DNA from: Coffea arabica
Taxonomy: Eukaryota; Streptophyta; Magnoliopsida; Gentianales; Rubiaceae
Length of the DNA stretch: 64,000 nucleotides
Direction: 5' to 3'
NCBI RefSeq assembly: GCF_036785885.1
Contig: NC_092312.1
Coordinates: forward strand, 25,128,001-25,192,000
Part shown: piece after piece, positions 52,486-64,000 of the stretch
Layout: every line of letters starts with the position of its first letter
Position numbering within the stretch: position 1 is the first letter of the stretch
The notes under the pieces: generated by a model
What the model saw: the letters and a program-made list of their open reading frames with translations, nothing else
The model's database searches: none
What the model was told of the DNA's origin: nothing
Translations under genes and position numbers: made by a program

Positions 52486-55400
52486 TTAATCTGTTTGCTG
52501 CAATAGAAAATGGAAATCAGATCTTTGGCGAAGGAGCAAAGGTGGATCCAAATCAGATAGCCTCATATCATGGAAGGATTGTGATATCTCTTCAACGGAG
52601 AAAGGTATGCTGTGAATTGTCAAATCAGTTAGTCACGACTTTGTGGCAATACTTTAGCATCTGGTGGCTGTACAGAGTGTATTTGTTACCTTGAATCTAC
52701 ATCAAGCAAGAAAATATTGTTTGACATTGTTGAATCTTCCACTGTTAATGCTCTCATCTTGCCAATTACCTGAGATTCCAGAGACTATTCGTGAATTCCA
52801 AGCTCCATTATTATATTGCTGGTGGCGTCTCATATTAAATTTGAGTAGACATGATTTCTCGCACATTCAATGTTGTGATGTTAAAGAATTTAGTTCACTA
52901 TCTAAAGGACCTGATTAATGTAGTTTGATCACGTTAGATTTATTGCCCAAATTCTAATTTAAAGGCAGAATACATAATTGAGTCTAAAAAATGCTGTTAC
53001 TTTAATTCTAATTTAATGCCTAGTGGCATCATTTACTGCAGATTTTGTCTGAGTCTGAATGATGTAGTTAAATAACTTTCTGGAAGAACTAGTAGAAACC
53101 CTCATGTCAATGAATAATATAAGGAGAGTCCTTACTTCTGGAGACAAGCCATGTGTTCCATATTTGTCATCCCAGAACATTGTCCCGATGCGATATATTT
53201 GCGCAATGCTCAACATCTGATTAGTAGGAAATAATAGAGATTGAACAATAAGGTCAGAGTTCATTTGGTGCACATCTTGGATATACTAATTCTTTTTATC
53301 TCAGACTAAAAACTGGAAAGTCACAATTGAATGGAACTTTTATACTCTACTTGTTTATGTTCATAGTTATATATTGGATGCACATAATCGATTACCGGAC
53401 ATATTTCGTTCGTCATGTCCTCCAAGGACTTTTGACCCTTTTGATGTGAAACCTGCAAAGTTGAAGCAATTTTAGTTTAATAATTAATCTTAAGTACATG
53501 CCATACCAGTCTGAGATTTGCACCTTTTGTGTACTACACACAGACAAAAATATTTTGAACTGTAATAAAAACACCTTACCAAGAACCCCACTGCTTGCCT
53601 TACGTGCTGAAGTTCATCCCAAGATGATCCAGTGAACTGTAGAATAACAAGCAGTTATGTTTTGCGTTCTGTTTCCTTGAATGGTAACCAATAAATGGTT
53701 TTTCATTTATCAATTACCTTTTCTGTTGCTTTAATACACCAATTTTCCAGCTCTTGCAAACCTGCCTTCACAAATTCCCCATTGCTGAATGAGCAACACT
53801 CACGACGGAGCAATAAACTGCGTAAAAATTGGCATGCCTTAATTGTTGAAACTTAAAGTAACTTAATAAACTGGCGCTTTTTGCAATTTTAATGTCATCT
53901 GTCTCTGTTGTAAGATTATAAGGAGGCTGCATACCTGTTGAGGAGCTGAACATTGATGAAGGAAAAGACCTGATTGAAAATCTTCCTTATAAGAACAGAA
54001 GGGACCTGAAAAGAAAGAATGGCTCATGAATTCTGGGAAATAGTCTGTTGTCACATGAACCAAGGCAAATCCATGGAAATTATAGTTCAGCCTACATTGT
54101 TTTCAGAGAGTATGCTTAAGGTATGATCCAAGTTATTGATGATATTTTGCCAGTGTACATTGGATGCCTGTTGTTTTGCAATGTAATTGGAATGGATAGT
54201 TTTAGACGACCCTCTCAGCACTCTGGTCCTTGCAGATCTTGGTGCCTGTTATTGCATTTAAAGATTTTGTTAGAAACTGTTTAACTGTTTTTAAACCATA
54301 CAGTTGTTTCCTTGTAAATGTGCTTACTTGTATACATAAGTTGAGGAAAGGACCAATGTCTTTCTTTAAGTTGTCACGGATCATGCCATATATTTTTTCA
54401 ACACATGCAGTAAGATGTTGCTTAAACAACAGGGCCGGGTATTTAGCTTCTATTCTAGATCGCATATTTGAGTTTCCTTCCATTCCGCTGTAACCGCTTG
54501 AAGTTTCTGTCCTTATTGAAGGTTCACGAAAACCCTGAAAATCAATCCAATCATTGTAGGAGCTTGACTTGAAAATTTGTTAGTAAATTCAATTGTGGGA
54601 AACCTACCTGTGCCATTCTTCTGAAGAAAGTGCTGGGCGGACTCCTGTTACGATGAGATACTATATTCGGTGTATTACTTGCTTTAATTGTATGTTGCAC
54701 CAGAAGCAAAAGAGTTGAAGTGGTTGACAACCAATATGCTAGAACTTTAGAGTTGTCCTGATCCTGCATGGACATGTAGTTTACAGTAGTTGTTTTATGA
54801 ATTCTAGTGTTGAACATATATTATGGATGAATTTTTTGCTGGTAAATGTGCGACACACATTAAAGTATGTTGTAGTCATACCTAACATTTTACATAATTG
54901 AAGAGTCTTACCTCTATTGATGATCGGATAGTATGAATAATCCTGTCAAATATTGTTGTCTTGTCTGCTTCGAAGGATCTCCAGTGAAGTAGTGCTTTGT
55001 ACACAATGCAGGCAGCAACTGGTCTGCTTTCGCTAAATCTCTTATCTTCCATGAGACATTTGATCAGGATATCATGGTTTTCCTGATTGCATGGAAACAG
55101 AAGAGGTTTCTGAGATGTTGAATAAATGTCTTGACAATCCACTGAATCATACCAGCCGATGTCTCTGAGAAACAGGCATGGTTTTTGGCTATTACCTGCT
55201 GCTTGTCTGTGAGGGATCTTTGTTTAGTCAGGAAGGGAACAACATTGCTGGAATCCTGAAAATGAAATTTTTGGGTTATTTCAAGAAAGGAGTATAGTCT
55301 TAATCAAATGTCATATCTTTTTTGGGAAAATTGTGCAGGGAGCTTGATATACCTTGGCTAATTGTTGTTCAGGCATTTTCCTTTCGTGATCTTTCTCTGT

Positions 55401-58400
55401 TTGAGGTCCATTACTAATCTGCAATCCATTGTCCAAACTCTGCATGTCCAAAGAGGAGCAGTTAATGCTGCAGAAAATTACCATGTTATAAATAGTGCAA
55501 TCAGCCGGAGTACCTTTACTGTGGAACATTCCCTATCAGAAATTGATGTTGGCTCCACCACAACATTTTGGCTGCGAAGGGTTTCGTTTTCTGACTCCAA
55601 GTCACTGATCGTTCTCTTGAGTCTGGAAAAGAATGAGAAATCTTTTAGATTTTCTATTGTGAATATTGTTAAGAAAAAGGTTTTTTATGACAACTGAGAT
55701 AAATGTTGCGAATTGAAGGAAAATTTAGTACAAAATCATTTTGCCACTATACTGTCAAAGAAAGGTACATGTTTGCAGCTTTACTGCAATGAAAGAGGCT
55801 ATTTCTGTGTATTGAAGCTGTGTAAACAATAAAGCAGCCTTACTGTTGTGCATTGGTCTAGCCGTAGTTAAAGCTCTAGAGCTGTATTATTAGAAACTCA
55901 TTTTGACTGAACATATCTCCACATTATGCACCAAGAAACCTAGGAATGGGTATAAGAACTTAAAATCTCATATTCAATTTGGATAACACCTCCATTATTG
56001 CTTTGATTCAATAATATAATTAGCTGATTCAAGGAAAATGGGCTAAATGTTAATCATATCTTTTGCTGCTGTGAGCCTCTTCCGTTGAACAAATAGAAGT
56101 GGGTAAGTATTAATTAACTTTTTTCATCTGTAACTTAATGAAATAAATTTCACAATACAGGGAGTCTCCAAGTTTCAAACTCAACCCATAATATTTTCTT
56201 TTATTGAATATTGTAACGATTATTGTGTTTGTCATGATGCTAGTTTTGTGATATAATATGTGGAATAGTGAGAAAGCAAATTATGTTGAACTTCGTAAAC
56301 TGAAATGGATATGCACACTCTTACATTTCCATTTCTTCAATAAATTCCTCAGTAGCTGGTGCAGCTAAAGCCTGTTGGCGGATAACCTGATTCTCGGATT
56401 CAAGGTTTGATAAGTTGAGCTCTAGTCTGAGATTGAAAATTTACCTGAAATTGTCAGAAGAAAACCCAAAAACTTTGGAGATGTTGATGTATGCCAATGT
56501 ATGCTATTCTATTACCTTCCAATTGTCTCTTGAAGTTGCAAAACCCTGAGTTGTGACTCCTCTGCCTCTCTAAGTCTGGCTTGGCTCTCTTTCTGCACTT
56601 CAGAGTATGTCTGCTCAAATTCTGCTACCCTTTTGTTTAATTCTGCTATCTCTTCCTGCATGTGAAAACTCTCTTTGTCAAGGATAACATGCCCAGCAAC
56701 TATATTTGTTGCACTGCAATCACGTAGGAATATCTTTATAGGAGACACTAATCAAACTGCATTTTTGTTAACTCTGTATTATAATTAAATTCCTCTATTC
56801 CAAGATGCAGGAAATTTTTGTGTTTTATAAGAATTCATAGTGATATGTATTGCTTGTTTTACCTGAAGTTCCTTATTTTGGTCTGTCAACACCTCTACCT
56901 TGCTGTTGTCCACAACTGGTACCTCTTTGATGACTGGTGGGGCTTGCTCAATTGCTATTTTTGCTGCTTCTTTTTCACGTATGATTGCCGCATGTGCTTC
57001 ATCTAGTTGTGCTTGCATTTCCTGCAATGTATTTTGTAATTTGGTAATCTCTAGCCCCTTGGCTTCTTCGAGATCAATCTGCAAAGATGCCAAGCAAATT
57101 TTATGATAGTATGCACATTAAGAAACTAGTGTGACTGAAGTACAAATTTATTCATAGTCACATGGTCTACGGGCTACAGTTTCTGAAGTACCTTTTAATT
57201 CTGGTTAAACATATTAGTTCAGATCTTTATAGATTAAACAAGATTATCAGGTTCATACCCTCAAGTGCTTTTCGAATTCTAATCTCCATGTCAGCTCTTC
57301 TACACGTTTTTCTAGCTTGTCCTTTGCTTCTTTTAGTGCTCCTGTTTCCCTTGCAGCCTGCATTTGTGGAATTTCAGTTGATTATTGATCAACTATGTGA
57401 GAATCGGTGACTGCAGAATATTTTGGTAATATTTTTGTTAGCTGATATATTATACAAAACCGAGAAGAATATGCTTACCATTCTCAGTTTCCGAAGCTCC
57501 TTCCTTGCTATTCTAGCTCTCCAGAGGCATTGAAGAGTGAGAGTTGCTTTCTTTTGCTGATTATAGGCAGTAACTGCATGGAATCTTCGCCATTGTATCT
57601 ACAAATGATAATGATGAACAGAATTGTGAAAGACAGTGTCAAGACATTGTTTTCCATCTTCTTCACTTTCATGATCTAATGATAATCTAAGTTATTTTGT
57701 TGTAGCTCATGAATATCATGCATCCCTCTCTGAAATTTTTGTAAATTTTAATAGACATTACAAATTCATGAAAGAAGACTGCGCAAGGGACATATTCTGT
57801 GGTGTGAAATTCAATTTGAAGAATTATGCAAAGAAAGTCAATTGCTAGATTCAATATGTCATCTTCCATCGTCAACACCCTTCTGACAAATTAATTTTTG
57901 TTAATATTGCTTTATTTTGCCCACAAGTTTGGTACCATTGGATGGCAATCTAATTGGTTCCTATGTGCCTGATGTTGACTCGTGTTGAATGATCAACATA
58001 ATAGCAAATCGAAATATATTCATATGAATTGTTGTTTGTGACTCTAGCTTATCCTTTAAGCCGACAAAAAGTTTCACTCAAGAAATTTTAGCCAGTTTTA
58101 CAGGAAAGCATGTCAGCTCAGAATGTGGTGCTTTTTGCAGTATGCTAATGTGTGATCAATATTGTCTTGAATAAATTATGATCACCTGAATAGCAGTAGC
58201 TGCTTTGTTTCGTCTCCTCTGTCTGTACTCATTTCGAGCTGCCATTGCTCGCATTCCTGTTTGAATGACTGTTACTGCTGCTTTTAGTGTTGTGTAAGAT
58301 TTTCTTGCTGCACGAGCACGTTCATGTTTTTGTATGCGGATTGAAGCTGCTTCCTTCCTCATGAAATCATAAAGTCTACGTGCAATTTGTGCTGTATAAG

Positions 58401-61400
58401 TGGCATAAAGGATTATTACAATATGTGCATGTCCATATAGTATTGAATGTGCACAACGAACTGGTCTTGCATTTGTTTTTACTAATAAAAGAGAATGCCT
58501 TTGAACTAGTATGAAATTGCAATTACTCCTACTTTAAGAAACTGGAGTTGCTGAAAATTAAATCTGATGCATGATAAAAAAATGTATATGTCCTGCAGCA
58601 ATATGATATGAAAAGAACAAGTGCATTATGGTATGAAATCCACCAGCATCATTTTACTGTTTTAAGTAATTTGATTAATGCAAAAAACTTGATACGGTCA
58701 GAACTTACAGAATTACCTCTTGATGTTGATGCATGCGTGAACAAGAATGGACTTCATGAAAATTCTTTAGACTTTTTTTAAAAAAATTTTTTTTCCTTAC
58801 CCATCCAAATTATTTTTTCTCACCTCTCCAAAGTTTCTGGGTATCAATTGCTGCCTTTCGTAGAGTAATGAACTCCTTCCTGGTAAGGTGTGTCCGGATT
58901 TGCCTTTGGATTCGCCTTGCTGCAAGAGCCAGAATTTCAGCTCTTCGAGCATCCAGCTCAGCCATCTGCCCAGCTCTGAGAAATACCTTACTTTTGCCAA
59001 TCTAAAAGATGGAGGATCATTTAGCTAGGATGCTATCTTAACCATGGAAGTCCCTTAATTTCATGAAAAGGTACTTCTTATTCTGCATTACAGTTATGCA
59101 TGCTATTAGATTTGCTACCTGATAGCCCTTTAAGCCCATTCTGTCACAAATTGCAATACATGCTGATTTCTCCTCATATCTGCATTTTCAAAACATTAAA
59201 CCCCTTTGAGATCCAGTAGGTAAATTATTAAGTGATCCCGAAGCTAAGCTAAATGGGATGGGTATGGTGCTCTGCCCAAGCCGATTGAACATTTGATTTT
59301 GGAAAATATTTCTTTTTCAGTGGATGGCTAGTATCCTTGGTGTTACGATGCTCAGGATTGGAGACCTCTTTTATTTGTATACGTGCATGTAAATCTGAAG
59401 AAGGTAGATTTTGATAATACATACCCATCTAGAACATCTGGAGCTAACATACCAAAGCGGTCAAGAAACTCGTCGAATGTTCTCTTTGTTGGATATCCTG
59501 CACAACTTATCCTAATTGCCTCTAAGACGCCCTGCCGCAAGATGCAGCCAGAGCATGTTGGTAGAACTAAATTAATCACCCACATTTAGGAAGAAACCTT
59601 TGTTATATATGTATTGGGAAAACATGCCAGCATGCACTTGAAAAGGAAACTTACCCCACATCTCAACTGGTTTAAGACATTGTAATTCTCGAATATCCCT
59701 GGCTTCAACACTGCATTAGGCTTTATGCATCTGATATAATGTGGCTCTGTTGTATTCAAGGTTTCCATTAAAGATTGTAGCTGTTGCTGGAAGTTTGAAT
59801 GAGGAAGTAAAGGAACATTTTTAGAATCTGACAATTATATATCTAGATCCATATTTATGCAAATGATATTAAGCTTACCTTAAAGCGAGTACCGATGGAA
59901 GAAAACTTGGATTGCTTAGATGTTTCGTCTGGTAAAGAAGGAAAGAGATTTGCAACAAAAGGGCATTTTGAGGCAGCCAAAAGATCTTGATGTTCTGCAA
60001 TAACATAATCCTTGTTTTTGTCTAAGAATTGATCTGCTTGGTATATAACCTGTTGGGCCAATGTTTCGAAGATAAGGAATGGTCTGGTAGATGACTGGAT
60101 GATGGGAAATAAGAATGAGATTAACTCACATCACCAGCATAATGATTAATTGTGAAATCAGTTCGAGCTAGTTTTGGCTTGCTGAAGCGTTTGTGTGCTT
60201 TGTATGTCTGGTACATCTTCTGTGCAAATGTCTCATGAGTTGACTTGGGAAACATGCTGCAGAAGACATAAGCAATATATGTGTCAGCTGATTTTTTCCA
60301 TTTTAATTTCCCTGTTATGAAGTTCTTTTTATCATCTCATAACTGCTGAAGGGATGCTGACTTGTAACAGGCAGCACTATTGCTCTCTGAGATTTTAATT
60401 TACCAAAAGAGGTTCATTTTGAATTAGATTAGTCATGAATCATTACCTAATCGCAACAAATCAGACAAAAGAATTTACTTACCAGGCTTCATCAAGAAGT
60501 GCAATTATGCCACCAGGTTTCTGTGCATTAAGGTCGAATGTTATCATCTGAAATGCCTTCTTGTATTCAGTTTAGGGCCAAGATGACATTACCTTCTCAA
60601 TAAGATCCAGAACATCTTGATTGTCTACAAATTCTACATAACTCCAGTCAATTTCCTCCCTTGTGTATTCTTCTTGTTCCATCTTGAATACATGCTGTAT
60701 ACATGACATTTTCCATTTAATGTTACTTAAATCTACAAGAATGTGCTGAGAAGAAAAGTATTGGAGAAATCAATGAACTTTCATTCTGACCTGATTAAAA
60801 TGCTGCTGCAACTTCTCATTTGTCAGGTTTATGCATAACTGCTCAAAACTACCACGTGAAGCACATAGCATGATGCTTTTGTTGAAATTAGTTACTATTA
60901 TAAGAACACGTCACAAGTCAAGTAGCACGCACCTGTTGATTTTGAAGGTTTCAAAGCCATAAATATCAAGAACTCCTATTATGCTTTTTGCTTCAGGATC
61001 TTGCCCGATGGAGCTATTTATCTTGTCCACAATCCTACATGTTAGCCGTTAGATGTGCTTAATTTGCATAATTGAGCCCTATATTTAGGAAATATTAATT
61101 TGACAATGCACTTGACTCCTAGTTTCTTCTAGTACTACCGTTTGAACTGTAAATGTGCAATCATGTGAGAAAATTCTCATTTATTCAGATTTTAAATAAA
61201 TGTGCAATCATGTTTTACAAATCTAAACATAGGGCAAAAAGAGGTGGAGATGTATCCCTTCAAATAAGCATAAGCTAATATAAGTTGTAATTTTGAACAG
61301 CAAAAGTTCCAATCCATAAAGGAACTATTTACCAATCAAACAATCTGGAGTATATGGTCTTTGCCAGAGCATCACGACTAGTGGCAGCTGCAGCTGGATC

Positions 61401-63787
61401 CAGTGGTTTGGTGATGTTTCCATCTGGAGTTACTATTACACGCTTGCAGAGCAAGTCTTCCAGTGCCTTCTCATTGCACCTGTAAGAAGTAAACTGACAA
61501 GAGTATAGGTTCGTGTTCAAATCTTGGAATGCCTAATCAAGGGTTGAGGTGATCAGAGTTCTGACATTAGTAACTCTGCAGCTGTCCGGAGATGATAGAG
61601 TGATTTCTCATCTTTCACTTTTGAAGAGTCAACATCCTTCCCTTTGATGAAGTCAATGTTCCCCAGATGAAGTATTGCAGCAACCACTCGGAATATAGCT
61701 TCCTACATTAGTAAGTATAGCAATGTCAAAGGAAATTAATACTGTGGCTGGTTTAACTTGCGGTCCTGCCCCCCCCCTCCCTGCCCCACTTCCATCTTCC
61801 CTCTTTATTCACCTGTTCGTCCTGGTTTATCCCAACAACATCCATGGCCTTCCTGGTTTCTAGATACTCTCTTGCATCATCTACATTTGCCACTTCATAA
61901 CAATTTGTTTGGTTCAGATAATGGAATGTTCTTGGGTCTCCAAGTTTGTATTTCTTCACATCCTGCGTATATTTGAACAGTTAACTGGTTGAAGTATGTA
62001 GAACTTTTTAGAGTCAACAATAAATTTAATTTTGTGAGATCACCTCAGGAGGTGATGCACAAAGCATGTAAAAACAATGGTAATTCCTTTCTGGATCAGA
62101 AACTTGGCAAACACGTGATCTTTCAAGTAGGTATGTTCGAACTGCAGCCCCAGAGATCTTTCCATGCTTATCGAATTGGATTTCTACAAATTTACCAAAA
62201 CGACTGGAACAGACACTCAGTCAATAAATCTCTTGTAAGTCCATCCATAACAAAATGGAAATTGAAAAGGAAAATTTGGAGATTGGCAGGGAGTTAAAAA
62301 TAGTATTCCTATATTGTACCTTGAGTTGTTGTTTTTCACAGTTTTAGCGTTGCCAAATGCTTCCAAAACAGGGTTGGACTGACAAGGGGAAATGTGAGTT
62401 TACTGACTTGTTGTGAAGAATCTTGTAAGTGGCATTTAAGATTACTTACTTCAAGAACTTGTTGTTCAACTGTTCTTCCTTCAGTACCTGATCTACCACC
62501 CATGAAAGCAAGATATCTCATTAGCATTTTTGTTGTCTCAGTTTTTCCAGCTCCGCTTTCTCCACTTACCAAGATAGACTGGCTTCCCTGTTCATTTATC
62601 ATTGATCTAATACATGGAGTTTGACATGTCAGCTATAGCATCTTGGGAGGATCTTTTTAGTGAAAATTAGTACACCATATTACTGAGATACCTGTAACAG
62701 GTATCTGCAACAGCAAAAAGATGGGGACTTAGCTCTCCAAAAGCAGCTCCTTTATACTGCTCCATCATGTTGACATCATACAAATGTGGAAGTCGTCGGA
62801 AAGGGTTCACAGCTATTAGAATGTTCCCAGTGTAAGTCTGCTCAAGCCAGGATCATGTAAAATTAGGAGTAGCTTTACGTGATTGTTTCACATAACTTTA
62901 GACGGTGTTTTGAGTAGAAATCTTCTTACATATATTTCATTTAGAGCATAACGGCATGCAAGGTTGCAGAGTACTCCAGGCTCATGGAGGTAAGCTAATT
63001 TGGTCATGTCATCGACCCCGGCTGGTGGTGCTTCAGTGTCCTTGGGGTATATGCTGGAAATGGGTGCAACTATCTGAAATTTGAAGGATGCAACATTTAG
63101 TTTATCTCATCTGATCAATTGATGGTTTCCATACAGTTTGATCTCTTTTGCCAAGAAAGTTGGGGAATATTGAAAATAACCTCACCTAAGCTGAACATAA
63201 AACATCTGTGATCAATTTCTAACTCTGGCTAGACATATTTCGTATTACATTACCATTAATAATCCGTACAAATTGTTATTGTAGATATAGCTAATATTTG
63301 GTTGATAGGTTGTTCCAAACAAGAAGTTCTCTTCTCGTACTTTTAGTTGGTCCGTGAGTTCTTTAAGCAATCTTTAGTGTACAAGCTAACCTTTAATAGG
63401 ATACTCTATCATGCTTCTTAAATTCACATTTACTTTCAACCTTATCATACTGTGCCAGCTTATATTTCTTCTTTCTGTCATGAACAGGATGGCAATACAA
63501 GTATTAGCAGTTATAGGTATAGCAGGGGCAATGTTGGCTTACCGTCTTCTCACTTGTTGTGACTATGGTGGCATCGTTGCCCCTGATTTCTGTAACTTCT
63601 CCATCTATCCAGGCAACTTCAGGATCCTCAGCCCAGACATGGGATCCAACTATGATGTTTACAGGAGTTCCCTGGATCATCAAAGAGCACAAACTTGATC
63701 AGAATCCTTTTCCTGTGTTGAGAAGAACAGAACGAATGCAAAAATTGAAGTGCATAAAGTAATGGTCATCAAGAACAATCTTACCAT
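52486..63787 (-). CDS. Class XI myosin heavy chain, complete, 40 coding exons
   Basis: Plant class XI myosins are actin motors that move organelles and drive cytoplasmic streaming. The 4701-nt CDS gives 1566 aa: SH3-like start ([20 protein letters not shown]), P-loop [12 protein letters not shown] (about 156), switch I NNNSSRFGKF, switch II DIYGFE (about 434), six IQ motifs (about 730-880), coiled coil (about 880-1120) and a DIL cargo domain (about 1150-1500), ending [12 protein letters not shown]...LLQQTD. Coding exons, 5' to 3': 63785-63787, 63543-63671, 62930-63073, 62692-62837, 62450-62606, 62320-62378, 62044-62203, 61813-61962, 61566-61702, 61333-61479, 60933-61034, 60791-60848, 60593-60694, 60483-60520, 60130-60256, 59879-60049, 59655-59786, 59425-59531, 59119-59179, 58824-59001, 58186-58391, 57479-57598, 57259-57357, 56863-57078, 56516-56655, 56325-56426, 55514-55622, 55353-55439, 55196-55255, 54912-55082, 54608-54763, 54328-54534, 54096-54245, 53935-54005, 53718-53817, 53580-53636, 53396-53452, 53136-53216, 52690-52769, 52486-52609. 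Exon 1 is only the ATG. No lesion seen. The subclass (XI-2, XI-C/E or other) is not resolved. Confidence 0.93.
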
Positions 63788-64000
63788 TGCTCTTGAATTA
63801 TATGATCATTGAATTCAGAATGACAATATGAAGGCTGTGATAAATTTTCTTGCCTTTGATGAATGTGTGAGAGCAGGGAGAAAGATATTTAGATGAATGG
63901 TGTTTCTAAGAAATGATGGCTTGGGGGTGGTGGAATGTAGAATTGAAAGCAGGAAAAAAAAAAAAGAATGTTCTCAAAGTAAATGAAAAGCAGAGGTAAT
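63788..64000 (-). promoter_or_regulatory. 5' leader of the myosin gene
   Basis: Upstream of the ATG on the minus strand. It has a CT-rich stretch (around 63880-63960), typical of a plant leader. The promoter lies beyond the window. Confidence 0.4.

Overview
The window is nuclear DNA from a flowering plant, most likely a core eudicot. The genes have GT-AG introns and plant-specific families (phloem protein 2, PPR-DYW editing factor, class XI myosin, GRAS, NBS-LRR), and they sit in AT-rich DNA loaded with plant-type LTR retrotransposons, hAT MITEs and a Helitron. The species cannot be named from sequence alone.

Layout. 1-4966: the end of an Athila-like Ty3 element (minus strand), then a related solo LTR in the opposite orientation. 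Both were inserted into an array of about 400-bp tandem repeats. 5629-6435 (+): an intact three-exon PP2-type lectin gene. 6765-14178 (-): a 19-exon gene whose first exon is a complete mitochondrial ribosomal protein S2 (uS2m). Every later exon is UDP-glucose pyrophosphorylase (UGPase)-like, and all joins are in frame (594 aa). 14577-22128: a graveyard with hAT MITEs, a truncated duplicate of a GRAS 5' end, a GRAS pseudogene (18409-20058), an NBS-LRR pseudogene (about 20100-21330, -) and a short SINE inside it. About 23882-44677 (+): a large Helitron holding, in order, an RPA-like gene, a decayed Rep/helicase gene split by a 4.6-kb solo LTR, a second RPA-like gene and a two-domain B3 gene. It ends in a 7-bp hairpin plus CTAG. 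44691-45336: a long foldback element. 46017-46988: a hAT MITE with a second hAT MITE nested in it. 47058-50321 (+): an intronless 1087-aa PPR-DYW protein that looks like the MEF7 orthologue. 52486-63787 (-): a complete class XI myosin, for which 40 coding exons could be placed with every splice phase consistent (1566 aa).

Four host genes look intact: PP2, the uS2m-UGPase chimera, the PPR protein and the myosin. They have unrelated roles (phloem lectin, mitochondrial ribosome, organelle RNA editing, organelle transport). The most unusual items are the in-frame uS2m-UGPase chimera, whose UGPase half has lost hallmark active-site residues but not its reading frame, and the Helitron carrying two different RPA genes and a B3 DNA-binding gene. 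Exon boundaries were set by eye from splice consensus, phase and remembered family sequence. No alignment or transcript evidence was available.
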